Below are positions 23,690-35,200 of a stretch of 64,000 bases of DNA, piece by piece. This DNA is from Aquatica leii (taxonomy: Eukaryota > Arthropoda > Insecta > Coleoptera > Lampyridae). Each line of letters starts with the position of its first letter. Positions within the stretch are counted from its first letter, which is position 1. The stretch is from positions 83,022,520 through 83,086,519 of the forward strand of contig CM069432.1 in NCBI GenBank assembly GCA_035610365.1. Reading direction: 5' to 3'. The translations under genes and the position numbers were made by a program. The notes beneath the pieces were generated by a model. The model saw only the letters and a list, made by a program, of their open reading frames with translations. It was not told the origin of the DNA and did not search any database.

Positions 23690-26055
23690 AAATTTGAAAA
23701 TTATACAAAAGGTTTCACAGATATCGCAAATCTGGCAACTATCGGAAGGTGTTGAAAACAAACACAATATTACTATGAAATAGAGGCGTGAATATTAAAA
23801 AAAACGTTAGTCCACTCTCAACTATATTTAACACACTAATAATAACAATGATACGTTACTTTTTTTGACTACTTTTCGACTTCGTCCCTGTTCTTCACTC
23901 TTCGGTTGGTTTTTTGTCGACCTACTTTTCTCGCGACAGTATCCGGTGTTACACGATTATTTTCCACAATTACCTACGTAATATAATGAATAAGGTTTAT
24001 TACGATTTAAAAAAAAAAGAATGCATTCATAAATAATCAAAAAATTAAAAAAAAGCAAGTAACTAATATTTTAGGTACATATTAAACGAGAATAAAGTCG
24101 TATGATAATTCACCAATGTTTGTATTTAACATTTATCCATGAAATGCCTGGGAATCGTTTCTCATAACCTCATCATCGCTAGAAGATGATGAATCAGTAA
24201 CACCAATGACATATGGAGAATTTTTTGTGATAACAAATGATGAGACCGTTCGTTATCAAGAATTGCTGCGCCACGATAAAACATCGTTCCGTACTTGTCT
24301 GTGGACGTTTGTGTTGTGCATCTTTACACTCTATCTATACTCTGTCTACACGTATTATTTCCATTGTGTTCCGGTTCCGAATGTAACATACCGTTTACAT
24401 TTTGCTATATTCTGCGGTGCTTTAGGCGTTGCCGATATACAGGAACTCGTTTGTAAACGCTTGTGTTGTGCATCCTCTCGTTTTGAAAATAATTTTAGAC
24501 ACTTTATAGACACCGCTTTATAATTATTTTGTTGCTGCAATGTTTGTCGCTTTAATGCCGATACAGCCGACTGCTTTCAGCAATCCTAATCACACTGAAC
24601 GGACCAGCCCCTGTATCCATACACACACTTATACCTCCCGGGGGCGCTAAATGCAATAGTAAAAATTATAAAATTAAAAAGCCAAACAAGCAAATGATGT
24701 ACTCATGTCCTTTTTTTGTTTTAATAATGCTTGGTTAATTTGGACACAAATATTAAGAAAAATCTAAATAAATAACTAAGTAATTGACTAATGCATCTGA
24801 TTTTTGATTAACTTAGTACTTAAAAAACTTGTTAACTGTTCACTAACCAGCGCACCCTCAGCAATTGTAAATACATTAGACGGTGTAACTAGTGCATCCT
24901 CACACACGTTATAATTTCAGTGTGTGCTTACTAATATACGAGAATTAATAATTGAAAAGTTTAAGAAGCAAAACGAAAGTACCTAATATGTTCAAGTAAA
25001 CATTTGACTCCAAGAAAAAGAAGTGACTAATTGACTAACGTTTGGGCAACCAGCTATCGTTACACGTTTAGTAGTATTGTAAATGTTTATAATAATATAA
25101 ACGTTTAAACGATTATACGTTCAAACATTTCATCCCTAGTTCGAAGGCACCCTAATGTATTTAGTTATCTTGCTTATTGACAAACAAGTGTAAGTACTTA
25201 CCTTTTTGTTTATTACTAACTACCACATCGTTACCCAAATATGTAGTGATAACACGCTCCATCTTCAAGTACTGCCAATGCCAAACCACCACTCATTTGC
25301 TACTGGCCCATCCCAAGTACCTATCTTGTGTTGACATTTTCTCGTTTTATTTTTGTTCTGTACGGCGAATAGATATAGTTAAGTTTCTCCCTATAAATCC
25401 ACATTAAATTTGAATAAATTTTTTTTATTGGTTAAAATTTTCAAGTCAGTATCACAACAAACATCTGTATTTTAATGACATACTTCAGTTTAATGTTTGA
25501 CATTTTGGTTAACTTATTCGCAGTTTTAAGTTTCTATTATTTTTATTTATTTGACAAATCCTAAATGTCTTTTTTTATACAGAATGTTATTTAAACTCCA
25601 TAAAATATATAATAATTTTAGTTCGTCAAATTCCTTAATATGCAAAAATTAAATGAACCCCTCGTTTATAGGCGTTTTTTATTTTTAGCTGTTCCCTCCA
25701 AGTGTTATTTGGTACATTTTTAAAATAAATCGTTTAACTAAATTAATAAATATAATTGTAACCGCATTTATTTGTTATACGTAGAAATTTTTAATTTTGT
25801 ACATTTATTAAAAATTATACGTTTTTCTACGTACTTTAATCAGTTTTAATGCCTATGAGATTTTTGAATTTTTGGGCTTTTACTAATTTGAACCGTGTAC
25901 ACTAGTCTCTTCATACATTGGTTTAAATTATCATACAAAATTGAAGGGGGGCTTATCTCTATTTTTTTGTTCTACAGTGTAGTCTTGATTTCGGTGAAGT
26001 GAGAAAAAAATATTCTAAATATTCTAGCTCCGTTAGCACTTTTGTCGCAAACACT
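23690..26055. other. Stretch without recognised gene
   Basis: One 105-codon open frame (24206-24523) matches no family I know. It contains an imperfect internal duplication: GTTTGTGTTGTGCATC (about 24309) and GCTTGTGTTGTGCATC (about 24460). The opposite strand has a serine run (VIGVTDSSSSSDDEV, near 24210-24170). It may be part of a transposon or nothing. Confidence 0.35.
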
Positions 26056-26057
26056 GC

Positions 26058-26227
26058 AAAAATGGTGCAAGATAGAGCAATGTTGCATATAAACATTTTT
26101 ATAGAAGATAAAATTTTCTATAAAAAAGTCCGCTGAAGGGTACACTTACTGCGGACTTTTTTGTAGCAAATTTTGTGGTCTATAAATATGTTTATGTGCA
26201 ATTTTCATCCATATTGTACCGTTTTTT
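26058..26227. repeat. Long hairpin (palindromic MITE-like)
   Basis: Arms of about 76 bases (26058-26133 and 26151-26227) pair over almost their full length. The inner stem ATAAAAAAGTCCGC faces GCGGACTTTTTTGT around a 17-base loop, and outer parts such as TGCATATAAACAT face ATGTTTATGTGCA. A transcript of either strand could fold into one extended stem. Confidence 0.8.
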
Positions 26228-26580
26228 TACCGTATAAAGCGCAAGCTCCTGCGGATCTAGTTCTGCAATTACTATAATTATTTTTCAGTATTGCTGAGTC
26301 CAATTATGACTTATTATATTTTTAAACATAAAACAAATCGTAAGGAAGATCTTGTTTAATAATAATAAACACCGCATACAAAAAATGCTAAAAATGGAGT
26401 GAAATTGAGCACCACCGCAAGTTCCAGATTTGTTTCATCTGAGCGTTTCCTCGTTTCGTTACACAAGCCTTCGAATCAAGCTCCCTATAAGTGTTTTCAA
26501 CACTAAAATTAATTTGCAAGCGCACACCAAAGTGTCTCTCTCTGGTGGTTAATTTCACAACTGTCAGTTTGAGGATAAAT

Positions 26581-26720
26581 ATGGACGTTCATGTTTGTAA
26601 TACACGTAAATTTAGGAAAAGTAATCATTATTGCTCTGTTCCGCAGTGTAAAAATGATTATGCAAGTAATGTATTCTTGCACGGATTTCCCAAAAAAGGA
26701 ATACATTATGTACGGTTCAC
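26581..26720 (+). CDS. THAP-like zinc finger exon, partial
   Basis: From the ATG at 26581 the frame reads MDVHVCNTRKFRKSNHYCSV then PQCKNDYASNVFLHGFPKKG. The Y-C-x4-C-K-N spacing followed by F-x-x-F-P-K matches the start of a THAP domain (C2CH zinc finger that binds DNA, found in transposases and transcription factors). The second half, with the later Cys and His ligands, is absent, so the open piece is either a first exon or a truncated copy. A GT (about 26708) could be a donor. There is no recognisable partner nearby. The family is suggested by a short motif only. Confidence 0.45.
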
Positions 26721-26848
26721 GTGATTGCCATAACTTAATTGTATAATATAGGTGTACACAGCAAATTTCAGATCAATTCCCAAGAAAAAATTCAGTAAAA
26801 GGACTACTGTATGAGCATTAACATAAAATACTAATAGGTACAGGTTTC

Positions 26849-27011
26849 GCGTTATAAGGTGGCGAGAGCCGGCGCGATCGGGCGTCCTCCGTGTGTTTTC
26901 AAACATCGGCTATTCGCAACTCCAACATTCATTGGTTAAGTTTAAAGTTGGCGCTTCGTTGTGGCTTTAATATGCCAATGCGCAACCAGAGCTCTGGCCA
27001 CCTTATAACGC
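26849..27011. repeat. Short inverted-repeat unit, GC-rich
   Basis: GCGTTATAAGGTGGC (26849-26863) is repeated inverted as GCCACCTTATAACGC (26997-27011), both followed inwards by a near-match to GAGAGC. The interior is much richer in G+C than its surroundings and contains ATTGGTT, a CCAAT box in reverse. It could be a small MITE or a promoter-like patch. Confidence 0.55.
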
Positions 27012-27119
27012 AAGAGCGGTATATAGCATATTCAGTTAATATAATTCAAATTTGTTATGAAAATAATGCATAACGTGGATTGTATAAGTAAAATAATACT
27101 ATTCAAACAATTTATCTGA

Positions 27120-27320
27120 AATTCTTCTAAGACTGTGTCTGAAACGGATACCCTTGGGGAAGTTGACCCAACGTGACAAAATTCTAATGGAATTACATCT
27201 ACAAGTTTAGTATTTTTAGTTGCTCCCCAAGTCCTCCTACTCCAGCTTTACATGTGCATTGACACAGCCACATCAGTGGTTCTAAAATGTAACTTTCAAA
27301 TAAATTGTGTACGTTATACC
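27120..27320 (-). pseudogene. SWIM zinc finger gene copy, C-terminal piece
   Basis: The minus strand reads YNVHNLFESYILEPLMWLCQ then CTCKAGVGGLGEQLKIL. C-x-C-x(n) followed by C-T-C-K-A-G matches the start of a SWIM finger (C-x-C-x(n)-C-x-H), found in a multicopy insect gene family of unknown role. The final Cys-Lys-His after GLG reads GEQ, so the finger is incomplete. In another frame DVIPLEFCHVGSTSPRVSVS fits the segment that follows the finger in those proteins. The piece begins exactly at the inserted element described next; its upstream half is at 28590-28790. Confidence 0.55.
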
Positions 27321-28581
27321 CAAGGATACTAAATGAATAGGATTGCTCGATCGCTCGATTTATTCTGCCGAGATAATGTGACGCGATGACGTCACGCGTA
27401 GACCTCGCTCTCGATACTTCTATTAAAATCTGTACTAAGATGCACGTTAAAAGGCTTCTAAATATTTTATTTGAGTAAATTTGACAACTTTTGATTTAAT
27501 AAGCAATGGCAGTAGTGTTATTTTTTTTAATAATTAGTTTTGTTGTTTTTTTTTAAAGGCAAAAAATTACATTTAAATGTAATCAAGCTAAAATTAATCT
27601 GCTGTTTAAATTATTTTCACTTGAACGGAAGGAAAACTTTCACAAAAAATTAATCTCGTTTGCTGTTTGATGGATTAATTTTTAAATTGAACTATAGAAA
27701 AATTGCTATTCATTTTATAATTTACGGACAAAATAAAATGTACTATTAACGGTTAAATAAATGAATTCAAATTTAAGTTTGACCAAATAAATAAAAAATA
27801 ACATAACACACTACAAATTTATTTTGAAATTTTATTTAATTTTCTTCGTTTTATTTTTTTTTATCGGTTTCTTGAGCTGGTGTATTCGCTCTTTTCTTTC
27901 CACTTTTTTTTTCACTAAGCTTTATATTTTGATAGTTCGTTCTGATAATGGTAATGTTTTCTTTTTTCTTAATTGTAATGCTTCGATTTTTTTACTTTTT
28001 TATGCTATTTTTTTTTACTAAATTTATATTAATCTATTTTATTTAAAAAACCTAATGATTCATTTTGTAAATCTCGTTCATATAACTTTCCTCTGTAAAA
28101 TGAGTAGAAAAAATTACGCTAGTATTAGGGTTCATGTAATCAGCCTTCTTACAACGCCTAATTCATTCATTTTTAATCGTAATGAACACTAAATCGGTGC
28201 CTTTTGGGAACTTGTGGTATGTAATCTTAAAGTTTTTATTTTTGGTTGCAATCAGGTTGTTATTGCAACAAAATACAACGCACCTTCTAATACAATGTAA
28301 ATAAGTTTAAATTTTAAATTAAACTTGATAATAATTAGAAAATCTTACAAGCAACTTGTAGGCACGTATTTGAACGAGTAAAACACCAACAAATGCAATA
28401 ATTGTTAGAAAAAAATCGCAAAACCGTTGTTTTTAAAGTGTATTTAACCACTATTTATAAGCAGCGATCTGATATGTGGTCTACGGCTGACCGCTGACCT
28501 CACGCGTCAAGATTTACTAGAGTGGGGCGGCTTACATTGCGAGAATACGAATCGAGCAATCTTATTCATTTAGTATCCTTG
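27321..28581. mobile_element. 1.26-kb TIR element with 9-bp target duplication
   Basis: It begins CAAGGATACTAAATGAATA and ends with the complement; 31 of the first 32 bases match (one G/A difference), after which the arms diverge. It is flanked on both sides by CGTTATACC (27312-27320 and 28582-28590), a perfect 9-bp direct repeat. The interior has no transposase; a T-rich frame at 27824-28021 is low complexity. CG-rich patches (GATGACGTCACGCG near 27385, CTGACCTCACGCGTC near 28494) lie near each end. A 9-bp duplication suits Mutator-like elements; the CAAGG start also fits hAT ends (8 bp). It is non-autonomous and relatively recent. Confidence 0.8.
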
Positions 28582-28589
28582 CGTTATAC

Positions 28590-28790
28590 CTACATTTTTA
28601 TTATTTCTATATTTAACGTGATTTTATGAGGATGGTCAGTTGATTTTAAAGTTTGCAAACACAGTGCTACAATAGCATCATTTTGTTTACCACACAATAT
28701 TATGTGTTTAGCTTCTAACACGGCTTTACCTTCCGTCAAAGGTCGCACTCCCACATATGTTAGTATGTCAGTAATACTAATCTTACACAT
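28590..28790 (-). pseudogene. SWIM zinc finger gene copy, N-terminal piece
   Basis: From an ATG at 28790 the minus strand reads MCKISITDILTYVGVRPLTE, GKAVLEAKHIILCGKQND, AIVALCLQTLKSTDHPHKIT, then LNIEIIKM. This resembles the segment before the SWIM finger in the insect family (E-G-x-x-x-x-x-x-H-x-I-x-x-G, then C-L-Q and P-H-x-I). It ends at the target-site duplication, and the matching continuation lies beyond the inserted element at 27312, with a frame change at the join. The copy is therefore broken. Family membership is from recall of conserved patterns and is not certain. Confidence 0.5.
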
Positions 28791-28859
28791 ATTTTAAGTT
28801 TGGTTTTTTATAAAATATCGCTACGAAAATACAACGGTTTACTATGTTAAATGATACAC

Positions 28860-29430
28860 AAATGAATCAGCTGTCCTGAAACTAGACGCCATACTTTAAA
28901 AGAACAGCGCCTTCTCTTGATACGGGCGCTTGCAAATAGTCATGCGTAAGCTTAAAAAATAGTAATATTTAGTTTTTTTAGTATATCTACTTTAATCTCA
29001 ACAGAATTATATTTACGTTGAATTTACTAAATATTTTTTGAAACTACTAAAATTTATCGAAGTAATCTACCAACGTGAACAAATTTCTTCTAGCAACAAT
29101 GACTGTTGTCAGGGTTCCTAGTCAACACTTGTCTGCGTTAATAAACAACAGTGCGTCATAGTTATTTATGTTTTATAAGCGATGTGTCATCAATTGTTTG
29201 CAATGGAGCGTTGACTTAAGACAGGAATCTTTACTTTTTAAAAAATCACGTAGGTTAACATAAAGTTAACAAAATACAGTATCAAAGACTGTGCTTTCTA
29301 GTTCAGGTTCATTATTTTTCATTATTATTATTAGATTTTTAGAGTGTTCAGAAGCAGATACCTTAATTATGCTAGAAAGAAGTAATAAGCGTTTTTAGTA
29401 CGCCAATTATCTTTAAATAAATCTCATAAG
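28860..29430. other. Stretch without recognised gene
   Basis: Sequence upstream of the SWIM piece, somewhat GC-richer at 28880-28945, so it could contain that copy's old promoter. No motif is clear enough to call. Confidence 0.35.
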
Positions 29431-29435
29431 ACACA

Positions 29436-30595
29436 AAAAAAGAGAAAGTATGACAAACTTTATAGCTTTTGGATTTATGAATGCCGATAATTGTCCTCAG
29501 TGTGCTTTGTGTAACAAACTTTTGCCAAACAGTTCTATGTTGCCTTCAAAAATGCTTAGTAAGCATCAAAAAAATTGTTAAAACTTGTAGTAGTCACTCT
29601 ATAATTTACAGCTAAGCTGTCAAAAATTTACCGTTTCCTCCAAATACTGTTCTTGACGAGTCAGTGAAAATAATAAACTTTATAAAGTTTAGTTTGCGTA
29701 CATCTTTATTACTTCACACAGAACTACGATGGTTATCTCGGGGTAAAATTTTACTTGTTTCAGCTGCGAGATGAAGTGCGTTCTTTTTTCTTGGAGCATC
29801 GCTTTAATTTGTAAACTCGGTTACGTGATAAAATGTGGTTATTTTTAGACATACCTATTTAACGAAAATATTTTCTATATTAAATACAGTTAATCTGTCT
29901 CTACAAGGAAAAAATATCACTGTGTTTAAAGCGAATGAAAAAATTATTGGTTTTAAAAGGAAAATTTAATTTTGGTTTAGTAGCGCAAAAAGTAGGAACT
30001 TTGTCCGTTTTCCAACATTAAAAGAATTTAGTGAAGAGTTGGAAACCTAACAAACTATGAAATGAATGGAGTAATACTCTGAAAAACTATTTTTAGGTAA
30101 AAGATTCAAAAGAGTATAAAAAATTTATAGATATGGTTTCAGACTCTACATTAAAAACGGCATTTGAGAACCGACCAATGTCAAAGTTTGGGTCTAGCCT
30201 TAAACACAAAGAACTGTCAGCACATACCTTTGCGAAACTGCGTTTTCTTTGTAGGTCGCCACTAAATCGAAGTATCGAAATCGAATGCAGAGCCTGATAT
30301 GAGACTCCAACTTTCTTATATAAAACCGAACATTAAAGAAATTTGCGCAAATAAGTCTTAATATCACACATCACACTAATATACCAACATTTTTGTAACA
30401 ATTAACAATAAAGATCGTTTTTGAAAATTGTTTTTATTAATTTTACATAAAATTTACCTACTATTTTTTTAAAATTAAAAGTTTTGATAACAGTTATTTG
30501 GTTAATTAATTAGCTGAATAAGTATACTGGGGCTCCGCCAAACTAACTTCAATTTGTTAGGGCTCCACGCTTAAAAAGTTTGAGAAACGCTGGAC
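29436..30595 (+). mobile_element. hAT (ZBED5/Charlie-like) transposase remnant
   Basis: The plus strand reads KKRKYDKLYS and, after a frame change, FGFMNADNCPQCALCNKLL and SMLPSKMLSKHQKN (29436-29580). This is the BED-type finger start of ZBED5/GTF2IRD2-like hAT transposases, where C-x-x-C is followed by S-x-L-x-x-H. Further on, SVKIINFIKFSLRTSLLL and LLHTELRWLSRGKILLVS (about 29665-29765) match the conserved T-E-x-R-W-L-S-R-G-x-x-L box. Later pieces (KEYKKFIDMVSDSTLKTAF) fit the C-terminal half. The 3' edge, AAAAAGTTTGAGAAACGCTGG (to about 30593), resembles the hAT-Charlie terminal repeat. The 5' terminal repeat was not found, and the middle is missing. Confidence 0.7.
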
Positions 30596-30599
30596 TAGA

Positions 30600-30995
30600 G
30601 CATGTCTAAAATATCCTAAAGAATCCAGTGCAATAGTATGGAATGTTTATTCGTACAGAAATAAAAAAGTAATTGTTAGCTTAATCCTAACTTTCAATTA
30701 TTGACCTTTATTTTGCAAAAGCGATTTTATTGATACCGTTGTTCAAGCAAGAAGAGTTTCACGAGTTACTGTAGTACGTACTGTAAGAGAAGGCAACTTA
30801 ATTAAAACTGGCAAACAAAGTACATTTAAACCACCATAAATAGAATTTCAAAAGGTATCTTTCAAATTAATAGTAGACAATTGTGCTAAATACATTACAA
30901 GAAGAATTGTTTACAACTTTTATCTCTCTGACGGAAAAACGATATTTACTATAAAATCAAGAATAACAATACTATTGACATTTCTGGAATAGAAA
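30600..30995 (+). mobile_element. IS630-like transposase, N-terminal HTH remnant
   Basis: VVQARRVSRVTVVRTVREGN (about 30740-30800) matches the first helix-turn-helix (A-x-x-x-G-V-S-x-x-T-V-x-R-I). YITRRIVYNFYLSDGKTIFT (about 30888-30948) matches the R-R-I-x-Y-x-F-Y linker to the second HTH in the same family as 41290-42550. No DDE part follows. It starts directly after the hAT end, so one may have inserted beside the other. Confidence 0.55.
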
Positions 30996-31044
30996 CTTCT
31001 TAAAAATATTTTTAAAATAATTAAGTTTCATATATAAAAATTAC

Positions 31045-31220
31045 CTTCTTTATTACGTACAAAATTATATAAGAAAAACTGTTAAAAATGGCGGATACAC
31101 CCACTACCGGTTTCTTTATCATACCCGTTTTTTGATAAAACCGAGAGAATGTGAAAAGTCAGCTCCATTACTAAATTTCCAGTTACTAAGACTTTTGGTT
31201 TGAGAGTTATCGTGGGTACA
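31045..31220. repeat. Dispersed repeat, copy 1 of 2
   Basis: About 175 bases including AGAAAAACTGTTAAAA, CGGTTTCTTTATCA and GAGAGTTATCGTGGGTACAT recur in the same orientation at 61215-61382. Family unknown; the sequence resembles the 3' part of a short retroposon, but no tail is clear. Confidence 0.7.
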
Positions 31221-31324
31221 TCGTTACACACAGAAACACCCAATTTTTTTGTCCAAAATACATTTTTCTGTTTCGAGAGACCTTGGAACGTAAAATAGCG
31301 CAAAAAAATTGCGATCACTATACT

Positions 31325-31974
31325 TTCCTTACAGGAAAGTAAAGATGCAAATAAAATAAAGGGCTACATTACCTAGTGCTGTAGCTGTAAATTTAGTATA
31401 ATTTGTTTTCGAACTACTTGGTTATTTTATAGATACATACATATGTGGAATACTTTCTTTATCAGATACTAATAAATGTTTTACTTTACCTTTTTTTTGA
31501 CGAAAGATCCATAATAATCTATTAGATAACCTATAAAAATGTTGTTTTGTTAGTAGGTAGGTATTTTAAAAGAAATTATTTGTTACATTGATATCAATCT
31601 CAGATGGTCTTTGAAAAGTTTCTTTTAAAATAATAAATTGTGTACACAAAAAATACTGATAAAAGTTAACTAAACACTGAAATACCAGAATTAGTAAGTG
31701 CATAATAACTTTGCAAAGAGACCTTTAATCTAATTTTGACTTGAACAATCTCAAATTAAGTTCTAATGAGTTTGTGGATAATCGGTACTATTGCGCGGTT
31801 GCTGTAAGTGGCCTAACAAAAGCTGAATTTTGGCTCTGTAAGTTCGAATATTAAAAATATTTTATTAACGAACGAGTTTGAGTATTTTTATGATAAATTT
31901 GCAGTTTTTTAACATTACCTCATTATAAAACGAAAACTTATAGATGAAGTTGATGAAACTGTAAAATAAATATT
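31325..31974. other. Stretch without recognised gene
   Basis: AT-rich, no similarity seen. Confidence 0.4.
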
Positions 31975-32287
31975 TTTTTAAGAAAATGAACCGACTTTAA
32001 AAAAATGCATCAAATAAAATGCACTAAAAAATAAAAATTAATTGTTTCATTTAGTTACAATTTACATAAAATTACTTTTTGAAGTCAATGCCATGTATGA
32101 CATCGACGTAGAATTAGGTTTAATTCTTAATATTAACTTTGGCAGTTGGTATAGGTTTAAGTCGAATGTGTTTAGCATCAACTTCAAAAAGTAATTTCAG
32201 ATAAATAAACCAAATTAAATAATCATTTTTTACTTTTTAGCGCATTTCATTTAATGCATTTTTTTTAAATCGGTTCTTTTTTGTTAA
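31975..32287. repeat. Foldback repeat with AACCGA-type ends
   Basis: The outer arms contain GAACCGACTTTAAAAAAATG (about 31988) and its inverted near-match CATTTTTTTTAAATCGGTTC (about 32256). Inner arms CTTTTTGAAGTCAATGCC and CATCAACTTCAAAAAGTAAT also pair. The unit folds on itself almost completely. Similar AACCGACTT-ended repeats are common in insect genomes. Confidence 0.75.
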
Positions 32288-35200
32288 AAAATTTAATTTT
32301 TCTCTTTTTAGTGATGTTAACAATAGTGGTTATAGTCACTGAAAACCTTAAAAATGCATATCCTTTAAGAGAATGTAAAGCAAGATTTTTTTGTAAAATT
32401 TGCCATCGTAAACATAATACTTTATTGCACTTAAATAACTCGTTGAATTTAAAAACTGAAATAACTAATTCAGATCATCCAGATGCATCTTTGGTAAAAG
32501 ATATAAATTCGCAACCATTAACTTCTACTATATCAAATTGCGCTTCTATTTCTAAAGTTAAACATTTGGATCAAATATTATTATCAAAGGCATGTGTTAA
32601 GTTAAATGATAAATTTAGTAAAGTGTTAATTGTTAAGGCTATTCTTGACACAGCATCTCAATCAAATTTTATAACCGAAAAGTTATGCAACAAACTTAAT
32701 GTAAAACAATATATTTCAGTGGCTTAAAAAAGTGCACGCCTTGTGCACGAAACGTCGCCATAATACAATCGTGAGTGGTTTAATTGCTCCTCCTAGTGAA
32801 GAACTTTCTACAATCTAGTCATTTATTCAATATTAAAGGAGGACGTAACTACAGTAACTACAGTACTTGATTAATGTAAAATGTTATAAATCAAATATGT
32901 CGGTAGTAGGAATTAATCAAAACGCATCTGCTGTTTTGTCACGTGTTAACGTAGAAATTAAGTCATGCTGTAATAATTATACTTGTAATTTAGAATGTTT
33001 GGTCATTCCTAAGTTTTGATTCTAACTTATTAAATATTCCCACAAATTTAATACTGGCTGATCCAACGTATAATGAATCTAGTAAGTAAAATTGATCTAC
33101 TTGTTGGTTCCAATAATTTTGGAACTTATTAAGTGTAGGGTAGTATCAATTAGGGATAAATAAACCAACTTTACATAAGATAAAATTGGGTTGGATAATT
33201 GCAGGAAACTTAATGCTTAATGATACCGAAACTCAAACATTAACTTACTTATCAATAAACAATTTACACGATCAAGTGTCGAAATTTTGGGAAATAAATG
33301 AAATTCTAGAACCTAGTAAACATTTAAGTTTAGAAAAAAAATATTGTGAACAGTTTTTTAAAGATACCACACTACACGATACGAACGGTAGGTTTCTCAT
33401 TAAAATACCACTAAAAGAAAATTATGAAGTACGTAAATTTTATGAATGAATATCAATGTTTAAATCACATGACACAAATAACCGACAACACAAAAGCTAC
33501 ATATTTTTTTCCACATCGTTGCGGGAATCAATCACAACTAAATTGCGAGTTGTTTTTGACGGCAGTTGCAAAGGCAGCAAAGGAATCTAATTAAATGATA
33601 TTGAATTAACAGGTCCCATATTGCAAAACAATTTGTTTTCTCTTATTATAAGATTTAGATTGCACGCTTATGTTATGACTGCGGACATTTCAAAAATGCA
33701 CCGCCAAGTGCTAATAAATCCAGCAGATCGTCATTTACAAAATACGAATAATGATGTTATCAACAAATTTCAATTAAATACTGTACATATGGCACTAAAT
33801 CTGGGCCATATTTAGCTACACGTGCTTTATATCAACTCGGTTTAGGTTTTGAAATTACTTATCCTAAAGAAGCATCTATTATAAAAAACGATTTTTATAT
33901 AGATGATTTAATAACTGGTGCTGATTCTTTAAGTAGTTTACGTACAATAAAAAACAATTTAAGACACATTCTAAAGAGTGTAGGGTTTATATTACGCAAG
34001 TGGTGTAGTAATGTAGCCTCGCAATTATTTGAAAACGTAACAATTGATCATGAATATGTAGAGTTAGGAAATAAAACTATAAAAACATTAGGAATTTGTT
34101 GGGATCCACGTTTAGATATTTTATATTATTAATTTAATAATGTAAACGTATATAATCCTATAACAAAACGTACAATACTAGCAACTACTGCAGTTGTTTG
34201 ACCCTTTAGGTTTGTTAGCACCTACTATTATTATAGCAAAATTAATAATACAAGAATTATGGCATTTAAATATAAGTTGGGATGAGTCAATTCTTATGAA
34301 CTTACATACAAAATGGTTAGACTTTAGGGACAACTTAAAGCATTTAAACAATATTCAAGTACCTAGATATGCATTACTAAAAGAAACTATAGTACCTAAT
34401 AGAACTCCATGGTTTTTAGATGCCTCTGAGCGAGGTTACGGTGCAAATGTATATGTTCGCACAATTGCCAATAATAAAATTCGAATATGCTTACTAGCCG
34501 TTAAATCAAGAGTGGCTCTTTTAAAAAGAATTACATTAGCAAAATTAGAGTTAAATGCAGCCGTACTTTTGGCGCAATTAGTTAATAAACTTAGAAATAT
34601 GATTGATGTAAAAATTAATAAAGAATATTTGTGGTGTGACTCCACTATTACTTTAAATTGGTTAAGAGCATGTCCATCAAAATGGAAAACATATGTAGCA
34701 AACAGAGTTTGAAATTCAATCATTGACGGAAACTTGCAATCGGCATTACATAAAATCAAATGAAAACCCAGCGGACTTAATTTCGAGAGGCGTTATGCCA
34801 CAATTATTAATATCATCTAAGTTATGGTGGAAAGGCCCAGAATTTTTAAGTTCAGAAAAAGAATAATTAAATATTTATCAACCTAAACTATATTAACGGA
34901 GTTACCGGAAAGTAAAAGAATAGTACTAGTAACATGTTTTCAGTTAGATATATTTTCTAGATTTTCAAAATTAAGAACTCTAGTTAATGTTTTGTCATAT
35001 ATCTACAGATTTTATTATAGAATCAAAAATAAAAAAGTAGATGCTATTTCACCATTTATCACAAAAAATGAAAAGGAAAATACGCTTTTTAAATTAATTG
35101 AAATAGCACAATTATCTGAATTTTATGAAAAAATTAAAGCACTAGTAAAAAATTAAGTAATAAAATATAATTCAAATTTGTTAGGTCTAATGGTTTACTG

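Noticed and set aside
27824-28021. 65-codon Phe-rich frame
   Set aside because: It is produced by long T runs inside a non-coding element; low complexity only.
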